NCBI RefSeq assembly: GCF_017310015.1
Contig: NZ_CP022297.1
Span: 1,736,001 to 1,800,000, forward strand
DNA length: 64,000 nt
Direction: 5' to 3'
From: Marinobacterium iners
Lineage (GTDB): Bacteria; Pseudomonadota; Gammaproteobacteria; Pseudomonadales; Balneatricaceae
The translations under genes were made by a program, and so were the position numbers. Positions within the stretch are counted from its first letter, which is position 1. Each line of letters starts with the position of its first letter. Shown in pieces: positions 24,556 to 32,125 of this stretch. The notes beneath the pieces were generated by a model, which worked only from the letters and a program-made list of their open reading frames with translations, made no database searches and was not told where the DNA came from.

Positions 24556-25392
24556 ATGAGGATTTACTGGACTCGACTTCAGGACAGGCTTGAGCGGCTG
24601 CGTGCCAATAAGCTGTTCGAGACCTTTGTCATTCTGGTCATTGTTACCTCGGCGCTGCTGATCGGGGCCAAGACTTACGAAGAAACGTCAAGGTTTGACC
24701 AACTGATCAACTGGCTCGATCTGGGTGTCACGCTGTTTTTCCTGTTTGAAATCATCGTCAGGATGGCAGCGGAAAAGCGGTTCTTCGACTTTTTCAAGAA
24801 AGGTTGGAACATCTTTGATTTCGTGATTGTTGTGGCCAGTCTGGTACCGATCAATGACTCCGAAATGGTCCTGATTGCACGTCTACTCAGGGTCTTCCGT
24901 GTTCTGCGACTGGTCTCCATGATCCCTGAGTTGCGTATGCTGCTGGCGGCGCTGGTGAAATCCATTCCGCGCATGGGTTATGTGGCTTTGCTTATGTTCA
25001 TCATATTCTACATATATGCGGCCATTGGCAGTTTTCTGTTTGAAAACATCGACCCCTTCCTGTGGGGTAATATCACCATTTCGATGCTGACGCTGTTCCG
25101 TGTGGCCACTTTTGAGGACTGGACCGATGTCATGTACGCCACCATGGAAGAGTATCCGCTGAGTTGGATCTTCTATCTGAGCTTCATTTTCCTCACGGCG
25201 TTCATATTCCTGAACATGATGATTGGTATTGTGCTGGATGTGATGCAGAAGGAGAGCGCCGCGGAGCAGTTGGAGTCCGGGGAGGGGGAGGCCGCCGAAA
25301 TTCACTGGATGCGTGAGCATATGGTTGCCATGAGCGAGCAACTACAGCGCATTGAGACAGCACTTGAACAGGAACGGATGCGTAACCGGTGA
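24556..25392 (+). CDS. Voltage-gated-type ion channel (single six-helix unit, TFEDWTD filter)
   Basis: A 278-residue inner-membrane channel subunit with the six-helix plan: S1 near 20-40, S2 near 57-75, S3 near 85-103, an S4 with spaced Arg (IARLLRVFRVLRLVSMI), S5 near 140-160, pore helix and filter, then S6 (FIFLNMMIGIVLDVM). The selectivity filter is TFEDWTD (residues 185-191), against TLESWAS/TLESWSM in the bacterial Na channels I know. It should work as a homotetramer. A C-terminal tail of about 45 residues is a predicted coiled coil, as in bacterial Nav proteins. Start ATG 24556 with GGAGAG upstream. The ion carried is not certain. Confidence 0.87.
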   Translation: MRIYWTRLQDRLERLRANKLFETFVILVIVTSALLIGAKTYEETSRFDQLINWLDLGVTLFFLFEIIVRMAAEKRFFDFFKKGWNIFDFVIVVASLVPINDSEMVLIARLLRVFRVLRLVSMIPELRMLLAALVKSIPRMGYVALLMFIIFYIYAAIGSFLFENIDPFLWGNITISMLTLFRVATFEDWTDVMYATMEEYPLSWIFYLSFIFLTAFIFLNMMIGIVLDVMQKESAAEQLESGEGEAAEIHWMREHMVAMSEQLQRIETALEQERMRNR

Positions 25393-25460
25393 GTTAACTG
25401 TAGTCACTGCTTTGCAGCTGGAGCGTGCTTGTCAAAGCTGCTGACCATATTCTGATTCTG

Positions 25461-25497
25461 AAGTAACAAGGCCGGCTTAAAGCCGGCCTTGTTACTT
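25461..25497. terminator. Bidirectional 18-bp palindromic hairpin between channel gene and ETF-QO/intron
   Basis: AAGTAACAAGGCCGGCTT (25461-25478) has its exact reverse complement at 25480-25497. There is only a short T tail on either side. It lies between convergent genes and, with the intron removed, sits directly behind the ETF-QO stop codon. It is the natural shared terminator candidate, and forms the 3' exon of the intron. Confidence 0.8.
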
Positions 25498-25500
25498 TAC

Positions 25501-25575
25501 GTCGGGTAGCCAAGGCGCATTGCTGCGCCCCAGCCCCCTAAGAACCGTACGTGCGAGTTTCCCCGCATACGGCTC
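25501..25575 (-). ncRNA. Group II intron catalytic domains V and VI
   Basis: Domain V is the 34-nt hairpin at 25575-25542, starting GAGCCGTATG and ending ACGTACGGTTC with a GAAA-containing loop. Domain VI follows: a stem with a GCAA tetraloop, a GGG/CCC base and a single bulged A at 25507, seven nt from the 3' end, the normal branch-point place. Confidence 0.9.
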
Positions 25576-27289
25576 AAGCCTCGTCTAAGCCCCTGGTGGG
25601 AACCAGCAACGTGACTGATGTTGCCAAGTTATGCACTTGGTAGTGGCAGTTCGGATGTAATAACACCAGATTTTCCAGCGTGTCAGGCCCACCTTGTACC
25701 CGAGGGATCAGGTGGTGCACATGCCAGCCGGTATCATGGGTGATCAGGTTCATGCATTGCAGGCATTTCCCTTTCTGGCGCGCATAGAGTGTGTTGATCC
25801 GTCGACGATGGCGAAGCGAGTCCTCCATGCGTGTCCGGCTCAATTCCTCAAAGTACACCTCCCATGCCGGATCAAAGGGATTGGCTTCCGCTTTGACCTT
25901 GATATGGCGCTTTATCCGTGTGTCGCTGGCATAAGTGAGTGATACTACTTTCTCACTTGCTTCCGCACCTGCCTTAGGGACGGCAAACGTCCACTGCCGA
26001 TTACCGACGGTATGCCAGTAACGTCTGGCAATCCAGCGGCGTCGACGGTTTTTGTGGCGCCGTCGTGCCCATTTCCAGAGTGATTTCCAGAGTGCTGCAT
26101 CCACCGAAGCAAACGCATCACTGGCCACCTGATGCTTGTGGTAGTTCACCCAGCCACGAATGACCGGATTCAGCTGCCAGATCAGGTATTCCTGAGCCAC
26201 TCCGTTACTGGCCTTGATGATACCGCGGCACTTCTGCAAAAACGCCTTGGTATTCTTTCTGGAGGGTTTGATCAAAACCTTGGTGCCGAACTTACGTACG
26301 GTCCATCCCAGAAAATCAAAGCCGTGGTTGACGTGAGTTACGCATGTTTTTTCGGGTGACAACTTCAGACCACGAGTGGCCAGAAACACCTCGATCAGCG
26401 GTTTGACTTCCTGTTCCAGCAGCTCTTTCGAGATGCCGGTAACAATAAAGTCATCCGCGTAGCGTACAAGTCCTACTTTGGTTTTGCGCCGCCGTTTGCT
26501 GCCTTTTGCACCGAAGTGCTCAGCCAGTAATGTCTCCAAACCATCCAGAGCCATGTTGGCAAGTGTGGGTGAAATAATGCCACCTTGCGGTGTGCCTTCA
26601 TCCGTTTTCCACACTCGGCCCATGTCGACAACGCCGGCTTTTAGCCAGCTGCGCAGTACCTTTTTGTCCATTGGGACGTGGTCAACCAGCCATTGGTGGT
26701 CGATATGGTCAAAACACCCCTGTATGTCCGCTTCAAGAATCCATTCGGGACAGCCGCGTTTACACAGCACCTGGTGACACTGCGTGATTGCATCGGCGGT
26801 TGAACGCTGCGGCCTGAATCCATAGGAGTTAGGGTCCGCCGTGGTTTCCGCCACAGGTTGTAAGGCGAGCAGGTACAGTGCCTGCATGGCTCTGTCCTGC
26901 ATGGTTGGAATGCCCAGCAGGCGCTCCTTGCCATTTGCCTTGGGGATGCGGACTCGGCGCAGTGGCAAAGCCTTGTATCCCCGTCGTTTCAATCGACCAA
27001 TCGCCCGCCACTTGGCTTCGGGCGTGCCCCATAGCTCCCGATCAACGCCGGGAGTTCTGCGGCCCTTGTTTTCAGTCACTCGCTTCACGGCCAAGGCTCG
27101 GCCACAAAACGAACGCGTCAGGAAGCGTTGCAGGGCCTTGACCTGGCGCCACTTCCGTTCACGAGCTGCTTTGGCGATCCGAATCTGTATCCCTCGGACA
27201 GTCCTTTCAACATGACGCCAGTCGATCTGGTGCCAGCCTTCAGGCCTGCCGGAGAGTGCAGAATCCGCCGGAGTTGGATTGCTGGTCAT
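25574..27289 (-). CDS. ltrA: Group II intron reverse transcriptase/maturase/endonuclease
   Basis: A 571-residue intron-encoded protein. The RT domain has RVRIPKANGKERLLGIPTM, the fingers-palm motif GFRPQRSTADAI, EADIQGCFDHI, GTPQGGIISPTLANM and the catalytic YADD in VRYADDFIVTG. A maturase (X) domain follows (LNPVIRGWVNYH). The C-terminus carries an HNH endonuclease: CLQCMN, HVHHLIPRVQGG and HPNCHYQVH. All parts needed for mobility appear intact. The ATG at 27289 has AAGGAG 6 nt upstream; further in-frame sequence upstream lacks this and is intron RNA. The TGA stop overlaps the first two bases of domain V. Confidence 0.95.
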   Translation of the reverse strand: MTSNPTPADSALSGRPEGWHQIDWRHVERTVRGIQIRIAKAARERKWRQVKALQRFLTRSFCGRALAVKRVTENKGRRTPGVDRELWGTPEAKWRAIGRLKRRGYKALPLRRVRIPKANGKERLLGIPTMQDRAMQALYLLALQPVAETTADPNSYGFRPQRSTADAITQCHQVLCKRGCPEWILEADIQGCFDHIDHQWLVDHVPMDKKVLRSWLKAGVVDMGRVWKTDEGTPQGGIISPTLANMALDGLETLLAEHFGAKGSKRRRKTKVGLVRYADDFIVTGISKELLEQEVKPLIEVFLATRGLKLSPEKTCVTHVNHGFDFLGWTVRKFGTKVLIKPSRKNTKAFLQKCRGIIKASNGVAQEYLIWQLNPVIRGWVNYHKHQVASDAFASVDAALWKSLWKWARRRHKNRRRRWIARRYWHTVGNRQWTFAVPKAGAEASEKVVSLTYASDTRIKRHIKVKAEANPFDPAWEVYFEELSRTRMEDSLRHRRRINTLYARQKGKCLQCMNLITHDTGWHVHHLIPRVQGGPDTLENLVLLHPNCHYQVHNLATSVTLLVPTRGLDEA

Positions 27290-28462
27290 GCTAATCTCCT
27301 TTACAGCCTGAGCAGGAGACGGACCAGCCCTGACGGGAGGTCTGTTCCCGTCAGGAATTGAGTTGTTGGGTACACGTATCAGCCGAGCCTCAACGTGCGA
27401 CCCGTTTCGAGGGTTGCCCAGTTGTCTCGCCACGCAAGACCAGATGGAAGTGGGCACAGCTTTCGCTGGCAGCCATGTTTCGTGCTGCTATCCGTAGGAT
27501 TAACCACGGCCTTCGCTTTTTCCATCCTCCTCTACCCGCATCCCCAACAGTTCTCCTCACGATGAACCTGCCCAATGGGCAGGGGTACGGGCTTACCGAG
27601 TTCATTCAAAGAAACACGAGCAACGTAGATGCCGTCTTTTCGCCGCTGGTTGAAGGGTGCCGTCTGGTGAATATAGAGCACCAGAGCCAACCAGATACCT
27701 TTTGGTTGAAGCCTGTCAGTGACTTTGGCTCCGTCCCGATAACGACGTTTATCAACGGTTCACGTACGTTCATCCTATTGCTCAGCCTAGCCCCTCAGCC
27801 GCATTGTCACTCGCAGCGTCTGACGCACCCTCACGGGTAGCGCCACCTCCGAGGAGGGGGTACATTGTCAGGAAGCTTCGCACAAAACAGTTACCCGTCC
27901 TGCACTATCCCTAGGCTACCGCAGGGCACACTGCGGGTCTCACTACCGGTCAGTCGGTGAGACAATTCCTCTGAACGCTTAGGCGTTTGATCCCAACACC
28001 TCAATCACCTATGGTCTGTTTGGACCGTTGTTCCATTACTCATCCAACCAACTCTGAACAGGTTGGCCAGACATGACTAAAATGTAGTGACTGATCAGTG
28101 TCAGCCGCGACGATGTTTTGTCAGTTCCACAGAGTGGAGAGGGTCAGGAAGGGTCTTCATTGGACGAGGTGCAGGTCAAATCAGCGGTTGAGAAAGCCGC
28201 CAACACGCAACCGTGCCCTGATCATGGGCTTGGCATACGTGCCCCACGCGACAGCCAAGGCAGCCAATCGCGCAGGGTTATGACCTGTGGAGGACTATTT
28301 ACAGCCCTCCAATATGAGTGCCCAAGTCGGGCAGTGTTAAGATAAGTGGTCGATTCAAGGCTCGACCGAGTGGCATCCAGCTGACTGACGCTTGACACCA
28401 CGTTACGCAAATACCTATTATAAACAGGCACTTACGCCAGCAAACGCGACTTCTCGTCGCAC
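27290..28462 (-). other. 5' non-coding part of the intron (domains I to IV)
   Basis: This 1.17-kb stretch has no convincing gene on either strand; short frames such as those near 28098-28345 show no ribosome site or recognised motif. It is rich in local hairpins, for example GCGAC/GTCGC at the very 5' end and GGAGG/CCTCC around 28290-28311. It is explained as intron RNA if the 5' boundary at 28462 is right; otherwise 27884-28462 is unexplained sequence. Confidence 0.6.
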
Positions 28463-30112
28463 CTACATATTGGGGTAGTTCGGCCCACCGGCACCTTCAG
28501 GTACCACCCAGTTGATGTTTTGGGCTGGGTCCTTGATATCACAGGTCTTGCAGTGGACGCAGTTCTGCGCATTGATCTGGAACTGCGGGCCACTATCGCC
28601 TTCCACCACTTCATACACACCGGCAGGGCAGTATCGCTGAGCCGGTTCGGCATATTTGGGCAGGTTCTGGTTGATGGGGATGCTCGGGTCTTTCAGCTGC
28701 AGGTGGCAGGGCTGATCCTCTTCGTGGTTGGTGTTGGAAAGAAACACGGATGAGAGTTTGTCGAACGACAGGACGCCATCCGGTTTCGGGTACTGAATTT
28801 CCGTACTCTCACTGGCCAGCTTAAGCTGCTCATGATCCTTATGCAGGTCATGCAGGGTCACCGGGATTTTGCCGCCGAACCAGTTCTGGTCGATATAGTT
28901 GAACGCACCGCCCAGATAAGGGCCGAATTTGTGCATCGCCGGGCCGAAGTTGCGTCCACGATACAGCTCGTCATACAGCCATGAGGCCTGGTAAGCATCG
29001 GTAAAGCCGGTCAGGTCCTTGCCGCCTGCATCGCCATTAACCAGTGCCGCTGCAATCGACTCTGCCGCCAGCATGCCGGATTTCATGGCGGTATGAATGC
29101 CTTTAATCTTGGAAAAGTTCAGCGTGCCGGCATCACAGCCGATCAGCAGGGCACCTGGCATGGTCATCTTCGGCAGGGTGTTGAAGCCTCCCTTGGTGAT
29201 GGCTCGGGCGCCGTAGGCCACGCGCTTGCCACCTTCGAGATACTGCTTGATCTCGGGGTGATGTTTCATGCGCTGGAACTCGTCGAACGGGCTTAGATAT
29301 GGGTTGGAATAGTTCAGGTCGATAATCAGACCCACAACGACCTGGTTGTCTTCGGCATGGTAGAGGAAAAAACCGCCACTGGCGCCGTCGCTCAGCGGCC
29401 AGCCGGAGCCGTGTACGACCAGGCCGGGCTTGTGTTTGGCAGGGTCAATATCCCACAGCTCCTTGATACCGATGCCGTAGTGTTGAGGGTCAGCATCCTT
29501 GTCGAGCGCGTACTTCTCGATCAATTGTTTGCCCAAGTGGCCACGACAGCCCTCAGAGAAAATCGTGTATTTGGCATGCAGTTCCATGCCGGGCATGTAG
29601 TTGGGGCCCTGTTCACCGCTGGCGGTCACACCCATATCACCGGTTGCGATCCCTTTAACACTGCCGTCCTCGTTGTACAGTACTTCGGCGGCGGCAAAGC
29701 CCGGGAACACTTCTACACCCAGCTGTTCTGCCTGTTCACCCAGCCAGCGGGTGACATTGGCGAGGCTGACAACATAGTTGCCGTCATTGTGCATGGTCTT
29801 GGGCACAAAGGCGTTGGGCAGTTTGATGGCACCGGTTTCATTCTTGAGCAGAAACACCTGATCTTCTGTCACAGGCGTTTTCAGCGGGGCACCATTCTCT
29901 TTCCAGTCGGGGAAGAGCTCATCCAGTGCGCGGGTTTCCATCACGGCACCGGAAAGAATATGGGCGCCGACCTCAGATCCTTTTTCAACTACACAAACGG
30001 TCAGTTCCTGCTCGGCTGACTTGGCCTGTTGCATCAGACGGCACGCTGCCGAGAGCCCGGCAGGCCCGGCGCCTACGATTACTACATCAAATTCCATCGA
30101 TTCGCGATTCAC
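28463..30112 (-). CDS. Electron transfer flavoprotein-ubiquinone oxidoreductase
   Basis: A 549-residue membrane-associated flavo-iron-sulfur enzyme that moves electrons from reduced ETF to ubiquinone. N-terminal FAD motif VVIVGAGPAGLSAACRL; C-terminal [4Fe-4S] ligands in RYCPAGVYE and NCVHCKTCDIKDP, ending WVVPEGAGGPNYPNM, the normal family end. It starts with GTG at 30112, 5 nt behind GGAGGAG; the next ATG, five codons on, has no ribosome site of its own. Divergent from etfBA, and functionally the sink for LiuA and the isobutyryl-CoA dehydrogenase. A group II intron begins at the base after its TAG stop, leaving the protein complete. Confidence 0.96.
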   Translation of the reverse strand: MNRESMEFDVVIVGAGPAGLSAACRLMQQAKSAEQELTVCVVEKGSEVGAHILSGAVMETRALDELFPDWKENGAPLKTPVTEDQVFLLKNETGAIKLPNAFVPKTMHNDGNYVVSLANVTRWLGEQAEQLGVEVFPGFAAAEVLYNEDGSVKGIATGDMGVTASGEQGPNYMPGMELHAKYTIFSEGCRGHLGKQLIEKYALDKDADPQHYGIGIKELWDIDPAKHKPGLVVHGSGWPLSDGASGGFFLYHAEDNQVVVGLIIDLNYSNPYLSPFDEFQRMKHHPEIKQYLEGGKRVAYGARAITKGGFNTLPKMTMPGALLIGCDAGTLNFSKIKGIHTAMKSGMLAAESIAAALVNGDAGGKDLTGFTDAYQASWLYDELYRGRNFGPAMHKFGPYLGGAFNYIDQNWFGGKIPVTLHDLHKDHEQLKLASESTEIQYPKPDGVLSFDKLSSVFLSNTNHEEDQPCHLQLKDPSIPINQNLPKYAEPAQRYCPAGVYEVVEGDSGPQFQINAQNCVHCKTCDIKDPAQNINWVVPEGAGGPNYPNM

Positions 30113-30195
30113 GGTTGCTCCTCCATCGGTGCAGATGGTTTATTCTTCTATTTATTGTAAGTCATTATGACTGACTCTATTGTATGTAAATTAGT

Positions 30196-30213
30196 ATAAG
30201 TGAAAACCCTTAT
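30196..30213. promoter_or_regulatory. 18-bp dyad with AGTGAAAACCCTTA motif, copy 2 (ETF-QO/etfB region)
   Basis: ATAAGTGAAAACCCTTAT has 5-bp inverted arms ATAAG/CTTAT around an 8-nt centre. The inner 14-mer (30199-30212) is identical to 13049-13062 before mmsR. It lies 84 nt from the ETF-QO start and 150 nt from etfB, and may be an operator for both directions. Confidence 0.45.
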
Positions 30214-30339
30214 TTCTGAAATTATCGATATTGATCCGGTCTGGCGAGGCTTTTGGATAGGGGTTATTGCTTATTCTGTGTGGCTGGTTATCATGCGTGA
30301 CAATGCCCAAAAGAGGTGAAGTCGCCTCCGGTGACCCAT

Positions 30340-30348
30340 AACAACAAG
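30340..30348 (+). promoter_or_regulatory. AACAACAAG tract in the etfB leader
   Basis: AACAACAAG stands just ahead of the AAAGGA ribosome site of etfB. A strict AAYAAYAA match like those at livG and mmsA. Confidence 0.45.
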
Positions 30349-30362
30349 CAAAGGATATGACA

Positions 30363-31112
30363 ATGAAGGTGCTGGTAACGGTTAAGCGAGTTATCGACTA
30401 CAACGTCAAGGTCCGGGTTAAATCCGACCAGTCCGACGTTGATCTGAATAATGTAAAAATGGCAATTAACCCCTTCTGCGAAATCGCAGTCGAGGAGGCA
30501 GTTCGCCTGAAAGAGTCCGGTCAAGCCAGCGAGGTAGTCGTGGTCTCTCTGGGGCCTCAGGCCGCTCAGGAACAGCTGCGCACGGCGCTGGCTCTTGGTG
30601 CCGATCGGGCCATTCTGGTTCAGAGCGATGATCCGCTGGAGTCTCTCTCGGTGGCAAAATTGCTGGCCAAGGTAGTCGAAAATGAGAAGCCTGATCTGAT
30701 ATTGATGGGCAAGCAGGCGATCGACTCCGACAATAATCAGACCGGTCAGATGCTGGCGGCACTGACGGGTATGGGACAGGGAACCTTTGCGTCCGAAGTA
30801 AAAATTGATGGCAACAAGGTCACTGTCACGCGCGAAGTTGATGGTGGTCTGCAGACCGTTGCAGTTAATACACCTGCAGTGGTGACGGTAGACCTACGGT
30901 TGAATGAACCGCGTTATGCTTCGTTGCCAAACATCATGAAAGCCAAGCGCAAGCCGCTGGAAACGCTTACGCCGGCAGATCTGGGGGTTGCGATCAAGGC
31001 TCACACGAAACTGCTTAAGGTAGAGCCGCCAGCTGAACGTTCAGCCGGTATCAAAGTGGCTGATGTGGCCGAGCTGATCGATAAACTCAAGAACGAGGCG
31101 AAGGTGATCTGA
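30363..31112 (+). CDS. etfB: Electron transfer flavoprotein beta subunit
   Basis: A 249-residue ETF beta chain, the AMP-binding half of the soluble ETF heterodimer that takes electrons from acyl-CoA dehydrogenases. It begins MKVLVTVKRVIDYNVKVRVK and contains the signature VDLRLNEPRYASLPNIMKAK (from VTVDLRLNEPRYASLP on) typical of the subunit. The ATG at 30363 is chosen over one at 30357 because AAGGA is then 7 nt away rather than 1 nt. Its TGA overlaps the etfA start by one base. Divergent from ETF-QO, with 250 nt between. Confidence 0.96.
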   Translation: MKVLVTVKRVIDYNVKVRVKSDQSDVDLNNVKMAINPFCEIAVEEAVRLKESGQASEVVVVSLGPQAAQEQLRTALALGADRAILVQSDDPLESLSVAKLLAKVVENEKPDLILMGKQAIDSDNNQTGQMLAALTGMGQGTFASEVKIDGNKVTVTREVDGGLQTVAVNTPAVVTVDLRLNEPRYASLPNIMKAKRKPLETLTPADLGVAIKAHTKLLKVEPPAERSAGIKVADVAELIDKLKNEAKVI

Positions 31113-32041
31113 TGAGTATTCTGGTAATTGCTGAACATGACAATCAGGTGCTGAAGCCTTCCACTCTAAGCACTTTGGCTGCTGCCGCACAGATCGGCGG
31201 TGACGTTACCCTGCTGGTCGCTGGCAACGGTTGTGCCGCTGCCGCTGATGCCGCAGCCAAGGCGTCAGGCGTCAGTAAGGTGCTGCTGGCGGACAATCCG
31301 GCGTATGACCATGAAATTGCTGAAAACATGGCAGCCCTGATCGTATCCATGGCTGAAGGATTCACGCATATTCTGGCACCGGCGACCGCCAACGGTAAAA
31401 ACTTTATGCCGCGGGTTGCTGCATTGCTGGATGTGGGGCAGATCTCGGATATCATCAAGGTGGAGTCCGCCGATACTTTTGCCCGTCCAATTTATGCCGG
31501 TAACGCCATTGCAACCGTTCAGTCATTGGATGTGGTCAAGGTGATCACCGTTCGCGGTACCGCATTTGACGCGGTGGCGGCGGAAGGTGGCAGTGCAGCC
31601 GTTGAAACTCTGAGCCAGGTGGAAGATACCGGACTTAGCCAGTTTATCGGTGAAGAAATGGCGAAGTCTGATCGTCCTGAACTGACGTCGGCGCGTGTCG
31701 TTATTGCCGGGGGGCGCGGCATGGCAGACAGCGAACATTTCCACCTGCTGGAAAAGGTTGCCGACAAGTTGGGTGCCGCTGTTGGCGCTTCCCGTGCGGC
31801 TGTCGACGCTGGCTTTGCACCCAACGATATGCAGGTAGGGCAGACTGGCAAGATCGTTGCGCCAGAGCTCTACATCGCTGTAGGCATCTCCGGCGCAATC
31901 CAGCACCTTGCAGGCATGAAAGATTCCAAAGTAATTGTCGCTATTAACAAGGATGAAGAGGCACCGATTTTCCAGGTAGCTGATTATGGTCTGGTGGCTG
32001 ATCTGTTCACCGCGTTACCTGAATTGGACAGTGCACTTTAA
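31112..32041 (+). CDS. etfA: Electron transfer flavoprotein alpha subunit
   Basis: A 309-residue FAD-binding subunit of ETF. The C-terminal FAD domain is clear: VVIAGGRGM, GFAPNDMQVGQTGKIVAPEL, YIAVGISGAIQHLAGMKDS and INKDEEAPIFQVADYGLV. Its start codon overlaps the etfB stop (TGATG), so the two subunits are translationally coupled in a 1:1 ratio. With ETF-QO across the divergent promoter it forms the electron route for both the leucine and valine acyl-CoA dehydrogenases in this window. A terminator follows at 32071. Confidence 0.97.
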   Translation: MSILVIAEHDNQVLKPSTLSTLAAAAQIGGDVTLLVAGNGCAAAADAAAKASGVSKVLLADNPAYDHEIAENMAALIVSMAEGFTHILAPATANGKNFMPRVAALLDVGQISDIIKVESADTFARPIYAGNAIATVQSLDVVKVITVRGTAFDAVAAEGGSAAVETLSQVEDTGLSQFIGEEMAKSDRPELTSARVVIAGGRGMADSEHFHLLEKVADKLGAAVGASRAAVDAGFAPNDMQVGQTGKIVAPELYIAVGISGAIQHLAGMKDSKVIVAINKDEEAPIFQVADYGLVADLFTALPELDSAL

Positions 32042-32070
32042 TCCACGAAAAGCGTAGTCCAAAATGCCCA

Positions 32071-32107
32071 AACCGGAGCCCAGCTGCTAAGCTGGCTCCG
32101 GTTTTCT
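32071..32107 (+). terminator. Rho-independent terminator of etfBA
   Basis: AACCGGAGCC (32071-32080) pairs with GGCTCCGGTT (32094-32103), extended by AGC/GCT pairs inside, then TTTTCTG. It is 30 nt behind the etfA stop. Confidence 0.88.
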
Positions 32108-32125
32108 GCTTTCAGGGGGTCGATT

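Larger units (their letters stand above)
25501..28462 (-). mobile_element. Complete group II intron with reverse transcriptase/maturase
   Basis: On the minus strand the element starts GTGCG at 28462, directly behind the TAG stop of ETF-QO, and ends in CGAC at 25501. Domains V and VI are clear at the 3' end, and the reverse transcriptase lies at 25574-27289. Exon-intron pairing supports the 5' end: the last six exon bases ATGTAG (28468-28463) pair with CTACAT in the intron (28087-28082), and CCAAT (28473-28469) pairs with ATTGG (28313-28309), in the expected order EBS2 then EBS1. The 1173 nt before the reverse transcriptase are longer than usual for domains I-III. A second GTGCG at 27883 would give a more usual length but no pairing was found. 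Confidence 0.82.

Noticed and set aside
27883..27883. GTGCG at 27883 as the intron 5' end
   Set aside because: It would give a more usual intron length, but the preceding bases CTGTTTT have no complementary EBS1 that I could find, while the site at 28462 has two fitting pairings. Kept as an alternative.
28098..28345. Short open frames between ETF-QO and the intron protein
   Set aside because: No ribosome sites, no recognisable sequence; they lie in what is probably intron RNA.
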